DNA from: Flavobacterium ammonificans
GTDB taxonomy: Bacteria > Bacteroidota > Bacteroidia > Flavobacteriales > Flavobacteriaceae
DNA: 64,000 bases
Assembly (NCBI RefSeq): GCF_020886115.1
Contig: NZ_AP025185.1
Span: 992,001-1,056,000, forward strand
Reading direction: 5' to 3'
Numbering within the stretch: position 1 is the stretch's first letter; every line of letters begins with the position of its first letter. The notes below the pieces were generated by a model. The model had not been told where the DNA came from. It saw only the letters and a program-made list of their open reading frames with translations, and searched no databases. Positions 44,876 through 52,200 of this stretch are shown here, piece after piece. Made by a program: the position numbers and the translations under genes.

Positions 44876-47800
44876 ATGGCAAAAGGAATACATACAGAAC
44901 TAACTTTTGAACAGGCAATCGAATCCAACTTGTTGGAGCACGGTGGCTATGTAAAAGGTAGTTCAACAGACTTCGATGTGCAACAGGGTTTATTTCCTAG
45001 CTACATCACTGATTTTTTGAAGCAATCACAACCGAAGGCTTGGGATAAACTAGTTACTATCCACAAGGACGAAGCTGAGAAAAAAGTAATACTACGTTTG
45101 GTCAAAGAAATTGATTTGCGTGGTGTATTGGACGTTATTCGCAAAGGATTTACTGATTATGGAGTGAAGTTCCAGATGGCATATTTCAAGCCAGAAAGCA
45201 CGCTAAATCCAGAAGCAGACGAATTGTATCTTACCAATCATTTGTCAGTTACTAGACAGTTGTATTATGAGCGTGTAGGCAAGAATTCATTGGATATGGT
45301 GCTTTCGTTAAATGGATTACCAATTGCTTCCATTGAGCTTAAAAATCAGTTTTCTGGACAATCTGTAGAGAATGCCAAAAAGCAGTATGTATATGACCGT
45401 GAGCCAAACGAACCGATATTTCAATTCAAGAAAAGAACATTGGTTCACTTTGCTGTGGATACCGATGAGGCTTTCATGACAACGAAACTGGACGGAAAGA
45501 AAACAAGATACTTACCATTTAATTTAGGTTATAACAATGGAGCTGGTAACCCACCAAACCCAAATGGATATAGAACATCATATCTATGGGAACAGGTTTG
45601 GACAAAAGATAGTTTCATGGATATTATTGGCAAGTTCCTTCACCTTAGCGTGGAAGAATTTGAATTGAACGGTGTTAAAAAGAAAAAAGAAACCATCATT
45701 TTCCCACGTTTCCACCAGATGCAAGTCGTTCGTAAAGTGACATCTGATGCAAGACAAAGTGGTGCTGGAAAAAACTATTTGATTCAACACTCAGCTGGTT
45801 CTGGCAAATCTAATTCAATCGCTTGGCTATCTTATAGACTATCTAGTTTGCATGATGAGGCTAACAATAGAATCTTTGATTCGGTGATTGTAATTACTGA
45901 CCGTAAGGTTTTGGATTCACAGTTGCAGAATACTATTTACCAATTCGAACACAAAGACGGTGTTGTTCAAAAAATTGATAAAGATTCAACTCAGTTGGCA
46001 AATGCCATTTCAGCTGGTTCGAATATCATTATCACAACACTTCAAAAGTTTCCTTTTATTCTGGATAAAATCGGAGAAATCCCAGCTAGAAAATATGCTG
46101 TAATCATTGATGAGGCTCATAGTTCACAAGGTGGTGAAGCTACCAAAAAAATGAAGGAAGTATTATCAGCTAAATCATTAGAAGAAGCTGAAAAGGATGA
46201 GGCTTATACAGGATTGGAAGAAGATGCAGAAGATGAAATAAGAAAGTCTATGTTAGCCAGAGGTAAACAGAACAACCTTAGCTTCTTTGCGTTCACAGCA
46301 ACACCAAAACCTAAAACTGTTGAAGTATTTGGGACGATGGGTGCTCATGGAAAGCCAGAACCGTTTCACCTGTACTCGATGAAACAAGCTATCGAAGAAG
46401 GATTCATTCTCGATGTGTTAAAGAACTATACTACATATAAAACCTACTTCAAATTGTCCAAAGAAATTGAGGACGACCCGAAAGTAAATAAGAAGAAAGC
46501 ATCAAGAGCCATTGGACGATTCATGTCATTGCATCCACATAACTTGGCACAGAAAACCGAAGTGATGGTGGAGCATTTCCGTCAAGTGGTTTCTAAGAAA
46601 ATTGGTGGAAAAGCAAAAGCAATGGTGGTGTCAAGTTCACGTTTGCATGCAGTGAGATACAAAGAAGAATTCGACAAATACATCAAGGACAAAGGATATA
46701 ACGATGTGAAAACCATTGTAGCATTTTCTGGAAAAGTAATTTACGGAAACGCTCCAGAAGGTGTGACCGAGGTTGAGCTAAATGGTTTTGCAGAAAAGGA
46801 ATTACCTAGAAAGTTTGCATCGGATGAATACCAATTGTTATTGGTTGCAGATAAATACCAAACAGGATTCGACCAACCGTTGTTGCATACCATGTATGTT
46901 GATAAGAAATTATCTGGCGTTAAAGCTGTACAAACACTATCCAGATTGAACAGAATGTGTGCTGGTAAAGAGGACACATTTGTATTGGACTTTGCGAATG
47001 ATACCGATGAAATATTGGAATCGTTCCAACCCTATTATGAACTAACTTCCATCAAGGAGAATTCAGACCCTAATTACCTGTATGACCTCAAAGCGGAATT
47101 GGATAAAGCAAATGTGATATGGGAAACAGAGGTGAACAATTTCTGTAATCTATATTTTAAATCGGCAAAATCGTTGACAGTTTCTGACCAAGCAAAGCTG
47201 AACGCATACATTGACCCAGCGGTAGAACGATTCAAACAGTTACCAGAAGAAAGCTCAGATAAGAACGTAATTGGCACGGAAGTTACACAAGAAGACTTCA
47301 AGAACACGATGCAGAGTTTTAACAGAACATATTCGTTTTTAACTCAGATTATGCCTTTCTCAGATGTTGACTTAGAGAAGCTATTTACTTATACTCGATT
47401 CTTGTACAAAAAACTACCAAGAACCAGCCAGAATGATAAATTCAAGTTGGGTGACGAGGTTTCTTTGGAATATTATAGACTACAAAAGATTGCAGAACAT
47501 AACATCGTTATGGAAAGCCAAAGTGTTTATGAACTTGAAGGTGGTGGTCAAGCTGGATTGCGTTTAACTAAAGAAGATGAAGCTAATTTATCTGAAATCA
47601 TTGAAGTTTTGAACAAGAAGTTCCAAACAGAATTTAATACAGCAGACAAGCTATTCTTTGACCAAATTGAGGAAGATATGGTGCTGGATGAAAAGTTAGC
47701 AGAACAAGCCAAAAACAACCCAATTGAGAACTTCAAATTCGGTTTCGATGACATATTCATGGATGCACTAATTAGTAGAATGGAGCAGAACCAAGATATA

Positions 47801-47887
47801 TTCGGTAAAATGATGGATGATAAGGAATTCGGTGGATTGGTGAAAGGGTATATGTTGAAGAAGGTTTATGAGAGATTAAGTAAATAA
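44876..47887 (+). CDS. hsdR: Type I restriction enzyme motor/nuclease subunit
   Basis: A protein of 1003 residues. A PD-(D/E)xK nuclease domain is near 135-160 (LDMVLSLNGLPIASIELKN, with the D and ExK). A superfamily 2 translocase follows: Walker A SAGSGKSNS near 305, DEAHSSQGG near 411, FTATPKPKT, and motif VI TLSRLNRM. A helical C-terminus contacts the methylase. It cleaves DNA away from unmodified sites after ATP-driven translocation. Intact, last gene of the hsdM-hsdS-OLD-hsdR operon. Confidence 0.96.
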   Translation: MAKGIHTELTFEQAIESNLLEHGGYVKGSSTDFDVQQGLFPSYITDFLKQSQPKAWDKLVTIHKDEAEKKVILRLVKEIDLRGVLDVIRKGFTDYGVKFQMAYFKPESTLNPEADELYLTNHLSVTRQLYYERVGKNSLDMVLSLNGLPIASIELKNQFSGQSVENAKKQYVYDREPNEPIFQFKKRTLVHFAVDTDEAFMTTKLDGKKTRYLPFNLGYNNGAGNPPNPNGYRTSYLWEQVWTKDSFMDIIGKFLHLSVEEFELNGVKKKKETIIFPRFHQMQVVRKVTSDARQSGAGKNYLIQHSAGSGKSNSIAWLSYRLSSLHDEANNRIFDSVIVITDRKVLDSQLQNTIYQFEHKDGVVQKIDKDSTQLANAISAGSNIIITTLQKFPFILDKIGEIPARKYAVIIDEAHSSQGGEATKKMKEVLSAKSLEEAEKDEAYTGLEEDAEDEIRKSMLARGKQNNLSFFAFTATPKPKTVEVFGTMGAHGKPEPFHLYSMKQAIEEGFILDVLKNYTTYKTYFKLSKEIEDDPKVNKKKASRAIGRFMSLHPHNLAQKTEVMVEHFRQVVSKKIGGKAKAMVVSSSRLHAVRYKEEFDKYIKDKGYNDVKTIVAFSGKVIYGNAPEGVTEVELNGFAEKELPRKFASDEYQLLLVADKYQTGFDQPLLHTMYVDKKLSGVKAVQTLSRLNRMCAGKEDTFVLDFANDTDEILESFQPYYELTSIKENSDPNYLYDLKAELDKANVIWETEVNNFCNLYFKSAKSLTVSDQAKLNAYIDPAVERFKQLPEESSDKNVIGTEVTQEDFKNTMQSFNRTYSFLTQIMPFSDVDLEKLFTYTRFLYKKLPRTSQNDKFKLGDEVSLEYYRLQKIAEHNIVMESQSVYELEGGGQAGLRLTKEDEANLSEIIEVLNKKFQTEFNTADKLFFDQIEEDMVLDEKLAEQAKNNPIENFKFGFDDIFMDALISRMEQNQDIFGKMMDDKEFGGLVKGYMLKKVYERLSK

Positions 47888-47925
47888 TCAAACATATTTT
47901 TGAGATTAAATAAAATCGATAAATT

Positions 47926-48477
47926 TTAATTAAAATCCTTTAAAGTTTTGTTCCTGAAAATCAAATAAATAACTAGTAAGAAAAATTCAGTTATCACAAA
48001 ATGACTGTAAGTCCTAATATCATAGCCTTTCCCATAGGATTCTATGAGAACTAATAAAGTGAACATACTTATTATTATAAAGCTGTCTTTTCTAATAGTA
48101 TAATGAAGTATATGACTAAAAATTAATTTAACTAATAAGAAAAAGTAAAACCAAACAACCCAACCAGTTACATGATGGTCATAATGTTCTAAGAAAAACC
48201 CTTGTCGATTTAAATAGTGATCTTCTTTATTAACAAATTGATTATATAACAATCTTAGACTTTTGGTGAAGTAGTAAGTCAATATCGGAATAGTAACTAT
48301 ATAAGTTAATATAATTAATAGAACATATTGAATTGTATTTCTTGCTACAGGAATTTTAATAATTTGAGTTGACTTTTTTTTAAGTAAGTAACGCCTAACA
48401 ACAATTATTAAACTATACAAAATATAAGAAAGTAATAAGTAGCCACCCAAAGCATATTTGTAATCAAAATAATCCAT
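47926..48477 (-). CDS. Hypothetical membrane protein (island cargo)
   Basis: A protein of 183 residues with about five membrane segments: GYLLLSYILYSLIIVVRRYL, IQYVLLIILTYIVTIPILTYYF, GWVVWFYFFLLVKLIFSHIL, SFIIISMFTLLVLIESYG, and FVITEFFLLVIYLIF. No family recognised. It converges on hsdR (38 bp). A gene-poor stretch lies upstream. Confidence 0.7.
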   Translation of the reverse strand: MDYFDYKYALGGYLLLSYILYSLIIVVRRYLLKKKSTQIIKIPVARNTIQYVLLIILTYIVTIPILTYYFTKSLRLLYNQFVNKEDHYLNRQGFFLEHYDHHVTGWVVWFYFFLLVKLIFSHILHYTIRKDSFIIISMFTLLVLIESYGKGYDIRTYSHFVITEFFLLVIYLIFRNKTLKDFN

Positions 48478-48524
48478 ATAATCATTTAATTTTTTAAGGC
48501 TTTATTTGTATTTATTAATCAATA

Positions 48525-48669
48525 CTAAAAGATAATCAATACTTCCATTTCCGAAAAATTAACTTCAAAAAATCTATTTATTTTATCTAAATTAATAGAG
48601 CCAGCTACATTAACATCAAACCATTGAATGGAACAATTTGTATCAATACATAGATTTAGTTGGGCTTAT
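48525..48669 (-). pseudogene. Possible gene remnant
   Basis: On the minus strand one frame reads about 45 codons without stop, ending ..INRFFEVNFSEMEVLIIF-stop, preceded by a stop and with no start codon. Composition is protein-like (CSIQWFDVNVAGSINLDK). It could be the tail of a decayed gene. The rest of 48478-48802 shows nothing I can support. Confidence 0.25.
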
Positions 48670-48802
48670 AGTCCAAAGCAAGTAATAGCATTAGTTATTT
48701 TCTAATATCTGTAAGATTGAATCTCTACAAAATTGCTAAATTTAGTACTTTCTTTGTTGAAATATTAACATTTTAAGATTGCATCTATTTATAATATTTG
48801 AT

Positions 48803-49345
48803 TTAATCGGTGGTTGATTTATCATTTACTTCTTTAAGCCATTCTTTTAGTTTTCCTTTAGTAACATTTTTATTTTCTTTTTCAGTAAAGTAGAGTATTC
48901 CTTTATCTTCTGACAAGATTCCAACAGATATTACATCATTTACAAAATCAATCTCAACACAAGCTTCCTCTGAACCAAAATTATGTGGAGCACCACCACT
49001 TACAAAAGCATATTCATCATCAATTATTTCTATTGGCACTTGAACTTCCATATTTTGAATAAATAAGTTATAGTTTTCTTCTCCCAAAAGTTTTAATAAC
49101 TGGATTTTTAATATGCCGGTCTCAAATAAATTTTCATCAGCCAAATACTTTCCTTCAAGAGTTTTGATGTATGAATACTTTGATTCAATTTGATTTTTTT
49201 CAATTTGATTATCAAGTCGAGTTGATTCAGATATTTTATCAATTCCTTGATTATTCTGTAATGAATTTGAATCATGAGCCTTTTTAGGCTCTTTAAAACA
49301 AGAGTAAAAAACTATGCAGCCCATAAAAATTAACCCTTTTCTCAT
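48803..49345 (-). CDS. Putative lipoprotein (island envelope operon, third gene)
   Basis: A protein of 180 residues from the ATG at 49345. The start MRKGLIFMGCIVFYSCFKEPK is a lipoprotein signal with lipobox VFYSC (Cys 16). A low-complexity N/Q/S/D linker follows, then a soluble domain (YSYIKTLEGKYLADENLFET, GGAPHNFGSEEACVEIDFVND, VISVGILSEDKGILYF). No family recognised. It starts 1 bp after the stop of the membrane protein gene, so the two are coupled. Probably anchored in the outer membrane, facing the periplasm. Confidence 0.8.
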   Translation of the reverse strand: MRKGLIFMGCIVFYSCFKEPKKAHDSNSLQNNQGIDKISESTRLDNQIEKNQIESKYSYIKTLEGKYLADENLFETGILKIQLLKLLGEENYNLFIQNMEVQVPIEIIDDEYAFVSGGAPHNFGSEEACVEIDFVNDVISVGILSEDKGILYFTEKENKNVTKGKLKEWLKEVNDKSTTD

Positions 49346-49346
49346 G

Positions 49347-49766
49347 TTATACAAATTTGAATTTGAAAGTTGAAAAGAAGATTGACATTAAAAAAAGTGT
49401 TAAAGAGATATATACTCCATAAATATAATCTTCAGTTAGTGCTTTGGTATAATAGTAACTTTTAACAGTATAGTTTTTAAATTCACCTTCTGACCAAACC
49501 ATATCAGCAATAGTAAATCCGTTACCGCCAGTTTTAACCTGATTTTCAAAAAAAGTGTGAAATGTAATTTCTCTTAATTTTGTACTGTATGGAACACTTA
49601 CTGTGAGAGAAGGTTTTACTCCAATTGGGTCTTCTACATCGTAATCATATTCAAATGTAAAACTTCCAAAATGTTCTAAACCAAATAAAATAATAAAGCC
49701 TATCAAAAAGGATAAGACAAAATATTTTACATCTCGTTTTTTTACTTGAATTGTTTTTTCTAACAT
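49347..49766 (-). CDS. Putative inner-membrane protein (island envelope operon, second gene)
   Basis: A protein of 139 residues from the ATG at 49766; a TTG six codons earlier is possible. A membrane helix (YFVLSFLIGFIILFGL) follows a basic cytoplasmic start (KKRDVK), then about 75 residues of polar beta-rich sequence (FEYDYDVEDPIGVKPSLTVS) that should be periplasmic, then a second helix (YIYGVYISLTLFLMSIFF) and a short tail. No family recognised. It lies between the secreted protein gene and the lipoprotein gene. Confidence 0.75.
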   Translation of the reverse strand: MLEKTIQVKKRDVKYFVLSFLIGFIILFGLEHFGSFTFEYDYDVEDPIGVKPSLTVSVPYSTKLREITFHTFFENQVKTGGNGFTIADMVWSEGEFKNYTVKSYYYTKALTEDYIYGVYISLTLFLMSIFFSTFKFKFV

Positions 49767-49777
49767 AATAATAATTT

Positions 49778-50188
49778 TTACCAAGAGTTAAGTTCATCTT
49801 CAACTTCTCTCATATAGTTCAAAACTTTATTAACAGTTACGGTGTCTGAAAAGTTTATTTTATTAATTTTTTGTAAACTTTCTGTATAACCAGTAAGATA
49901 TTCTCTCCTTTGATAAGTAGAAATTGATCCTGAATTGGTTAACCTTGCAACTATTCGAGCAATATCCTTGACTTTATCTTCAACTCTCAAATAATTATTC
50001 TCATATTTTGATTGCATTTGTGACTGAACACCACCAATATAACCAGCTAAATCTGTAGTTGGAATAGTATTGCCATAATTTATTCCTCTACGCTGGTTAT
50101 CAGTTCTTCTGATTTCATATGTTTGAGAAATTGCAGTCGATGAGCAAATAATCATAATAACAAACAGGCATTTTTGTAATTGTTTCAT
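49778..50188 (-). CDS. Putative secreted/periplasmic protein (island envelope operon, first gene)
   Basis: A protein of 136 residues with a signal peptide (MKQLQKCLFVIMIICSSTAISQ). The mature part is helical and charged (YENNYLRVEDKVKDIARIVARL and LQKINKINFSD). No family recognised. It is first in a three-gene minus-strand operon coding for secreted, membrane and lipoprotein products, and divergent from an Xre regulator with an 18-bp palindrome in between. Confidence 0.78.
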   Translation of the reverse strand: MKQLQKCLFVIMIICSSTAISQTYEIRRTDNQRRGINYGNTIPTTDLAGYIGGVQSQMQSKYENNYLRVEDKVKDIARIVARLTNSGSISTYQRREYLTGYTESLQKINKINFSDTVTVNKVLNYMREVEDELNSW

Positions 50189-50229
50189 TTTTAAAAATTT
50201 TTAATACAATATTAAATAAAATCTGACAC

Positions 50230-50247
50230 ATAGGCAAATTTGCCTAT
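50230..50247. promoter_or_regulatory. Perfect 18-bp palindrome, candidate Xre operator
   Basis: ATAGGCAAATTTGCCTAT is fully self-complementary. It lies in the 92-bp gap between the divergent envelope operon (start 50188) and Xre gene (start 50281). Position and symmetry fit autoregulation together with control of the operon. Confidence 0.6.
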
Positions 50248-50280
50248 TTAAAATAAATGGTTTATGAGCAATTTTGAATT

Positions 50281-50517
50281 GTGAAAAAATCTAAAGACAA
50301 ACAATTTTTAATCAAGCTAGGCATGAACCTGAAGTCACTAAGACTTCGGGCAAATTTTACACAGGAACAGTTAGCTAATGAGATTGGTGTTGAAATTTCA
50401 CAAATAAGCAGAATAGAAAGAGGACTAATTGCAACTTCAGTAGTCACTTTTTATGATATCTCGATAGCACTAAACATACCTCTTAGATCTTTTTTTGATC
50501 TAAATTTAGAAGACTAG
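50281..50517 (+). CDS. Xre-family transcriptional regulator
   Basis: A protein of 78 residues, a full Cro/CI helix-turn-helix domain (LRLRANFTQEQLANEIGVEISQISRIERGL). It starts with GTG at 50281, since no ATG lies upstream in frame; the first internal ATG (50323) would cut helix 1. It is divergent from the envelope operon, and the 18-bp palindrome between them is its likely site. It overlaps the next convergent gene by 4 bp. Confidence 0.88.
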   Translation: MKKSKDKQFLIKLGMNLKSLRLRANFTQEQLANEIGVEISQISRIERGLIATSVVTFYDISIALNIPLRSFFDLNLED

Positions 50518-50861
50518 ATATATTTACTATTAAATATCAGCTTGATTTCTTTAGGCATTTTGTCTTCATTATAAGAATACAGATTAAACGCATCAGCAAT
50601 TATATGTTTGTACAAAACTCTAATTTGGTTGTGAAATTGACTATATTCTCTAAGTTGTTCTAAATAAGTTTTGTCCTGAACTATCAGATTGTGCTTAATA
50701 GCTAATTTTAAATCTAACTCATATAACAACTCATTAATTGTCATATTGGAAGTGTTAATCCCCAGCCAGTGAATTTCTTTAAGGATTACTTTGTATGAAG
50801 AATTACTGTCAATCCTTTTACCTTTGTGATTAATGTAAAATAAATTCTCCGGATCCATCAA
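50514..50861 (-). CDS. Hypothetical protein (island)
   Basis: A protein of 115 residues, soluble and helical, with no signal or membrane segment. MMDPENLFYINHKGKRIDSN starts it; LLYELDLKLAIKHNLIV and YLEQLREYSQFHNQIRVLYKH follow. I recognise no family; a loose resemblance to a part of RteC-like regulators was not strong enough to use. It converges on the Xre gene with a 4-bp overlap. Confidence 0.6.
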   Translation of the reverse strand: MMDPENLFYINHKGKRIDSNSSYKVILKEIHWLGINTSNMTINELLYELDLKLAIKHNLIVQDKTYLEQLREYSQFHNQIRVLYKHIIADAFNLYSYNEDKMPKEIKLIFNSKYI

Positions 50862-51293
50862 AATGAAAATGATTAAATATTGAATTGGCAGAATTACTTT
50901 AAAAAAATGACTTAAACAAAATTATTTTATAATTTGGAGATTCGGTGTATGTAGTCTGACTAGATTTTTACAATACTGCTCATATTAAAATTAATCTATG
51001 TACTGAATATGATTTATATATAGTAAAAAAGATAATTTTTAATTTACATAACCCTGACTGTAACCATCCTGCCGTAAGATTGGGCTAGTAGGGAGCTGTT
51101 TTTGGATACCCCCTCCCTTTTTAAATAAGAAGCTGATTTTTTAAAAAGTTATCTAAAAAAACTTTTGAAATTTAAAGAGATCAAATAAGATGTAGAAATG
51201 GGGTTCTAGACTTTAAAAACACCCTGACAAACACCCTGTAAAATAAAAAAAACCCATAAATAGCTGTTATATTGCCAGTTATGAGTTTTTAAA
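50862..51293. other. Gene-free right end of the island
   Basis: No supported gene. It contains a terminator-like hairpin on the plus strand, GGGAG (51091-51095) / CTCCC (51113-51117) followed by five Ts, and the right-hand CACCCT boxes. An imperfect hairpin AACCCATAA .. TTATGAGTT (51251-51288) may now terminate tRNA-Phe on the minus strand. Confidence 0.4.
51220..51237 (+). promoter_or_regulatory. Paired arm-type integrase site candidates (right)
   Basis: CACCCT at 51220-51225 and 51232-51237, 12 bp apart, as ACACCCTGACAAACACCCTG. The left pair reads GCACCCTATCAAGCACCCTA, sharing 16 of 20 positions, in the same orientation. It lies 57-74 bp inside attR. Confidence 0.5.
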
Positions 51294-51294
51294 G

Positions 51295-51367
51295 TGGTAC
51301 CTCCAGGGATCGAACCAGGGACACATGGATTTTCAGTCCATTGCTCTACCATCTGAGCTAAGGTACC
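51295..51367 (-). tRNA. tRNA-Phe (anticodon GAA), attR of the island
   Basis: Minus strand: acceptor GGTACCT / AGGTACC pairs fully; D arm AGCTCAGATGGTAGAGC; anticodon stem ATGGA/TCCAT encloses CTGAAAA, anticodon GAA; T arm CCTGGTTCGATCCCTGG with a T-T apposition in the middle of the stem. Discriminator A, no encoded CCA. The 3' end (51294-51306) is the island's att core, so the insertion restored a complete tRNA. Confidence 0.96.
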
Positions 51368-51382
51368 TTGCTTATGCGGGTG

Positions 51383-51413
51383 CAAATATAGAATCATTTT
51401 TAATTTATCCAAA
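51383..51413 (-). promoter_or_regulatory. Promoter of tRNA-Phe
   Basis: Minus strand TTTG (51413-51410), 19-nt spacer, TATATTTG (51390-51383), a full consensus match. The tRNA starts 15 nt downstream. Confidence 0.75.
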
Positions 51414-51465
51414 ACAAATATTAAAAAAAATCAATTCGTACCTTCGCCTTGTAAATTAAAACTAT

Positions 51466-52200
51466 ATGATTCTAACAATCGATGTTGGGAATACCCGAAT
51501 TAAAGGTGCTGTTTTTGAGAACGATACCTTTGTTGAGCAATTTCAATTTGAGCCAAAAGCACTACAAAATGGTATTGAAAGTATTTTAAATAAATATCCC
51601 AGTGCCTCCGATTTGGTAGTTGCAAGTGTCGGAAATTTTGACAAAAACGACTTTTTATCCTTTTCAAATCAGATTGCAATTCACTTTGTATCGCATCACG
51701 ACCCTTTCCCATTTCTGAATGCATACGCTACTCCAAATACTTTGGGGATTGATAGAATGGTTTTGGCCTCGGGCGCAACAATTCGATATCCAAATCAAAA
51801 TAGATTAGTAATTGACGCTGGGACCTGTGTGACTTACGATTTCATAAGTCAAGATGATGTGTATTTGGGCGGTGCTATTTCTCCGGGTTTACGCTTACGA
51901 TATCAGTCTTTAAATAGGTTTACGGCAGCTTTGCCTTTATTGGAGTCAGAATGTCCAGATTATTTTATCGGAAACTCAACGGCTAATTCAATCCACTCGG
52001 GTGTTGTAAACGGATTAGCTCATGAGATAGATGGCTTTATTGAAGAATACCGAATGCGTTACCCAAATTTTATTATAATTTTAACGGGTGGAGACGCAGA
52101 ATTTTTGGCTAAACGATTAAAAAATACCATATTTGCCAATTCAAATTTTCTGTTGGAGAGTTTGAATCAAACCTTTCAATATAAAATGAAAAATGATTAA
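51466..52200 (+). CDS. coaX: Type III pantothenate kinase
   Basis: A cytoplasmic protein of 244 residues of the ASKHA fold. MILTIDVGNTRIKGAVF is the phosphate-binding start, TLGIDRMVLASGA the conserved middle block, VIDAGTCVTYDFI the second phosphate loop, and GGAISPGLRLRYQSL plus LTGGDAEFLAKRL complete the family. It phosphorylates pantothenate, the first step to coenzyme A. The next gene starts 8 bp before its stop. A weak promoter (TACCTTCG at 51439) precedes it. Confidence 0.95.
   Translation: MILTIDVGNTRIKGAVFENDTFVEQFQFEPKALQNGIESILNKYPSASDLVVASVGNFDKNDFLSFSNQIAIHFVSHHDPFPFLNAYATPNTLGIDRMVLASGATIRYPNQNRLVIDAGTCVTYDFISQDDVYLGGAISPGLRLRYQSLNRFTAALPLLESECPDYFIGNSTANSIHSGVVNGLAHEIDGFIEEYRMRYPNFIIILTGGDAEFLAKRLKNTIFANSNFLLESLNQTFQYKMKND

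Larger units (their letters stand above)
35771..51306. mobile_element. 15.5-kb integrative element in tRNA-Phe
   Basis: Bounded by a 13-bp direct repeat GTGGTACCTCCAG at 35771-35783 (attL) and 51294-51306 (attR, inside the intact tRNA-Phe). A tyrosine integrase gene lies just inside attL. Paired CACCCT boxes 12 bp apart occur inside each end. The integrase module is AT-rich compared with the flanks. Cargo: type I restriction operon with an OLD nuclease, and an envelope-protein operon. No capsid, terminase, relaxase or conjugation gene is present, so it is not a complete prophage or self-transmissible element. Confidence 0.85.

Noticed and set aside
35771..51306. Complete prophage or conjugative element
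   Set aside because: No terminase, capsid, tail, relaxase or type IV secretion gene.
51206..51412. Reading frame across tRNA-Phe on the minus strand
   Set aside because: It runs through the tRNA and its promoter; the tRNA structure explains the sequence.
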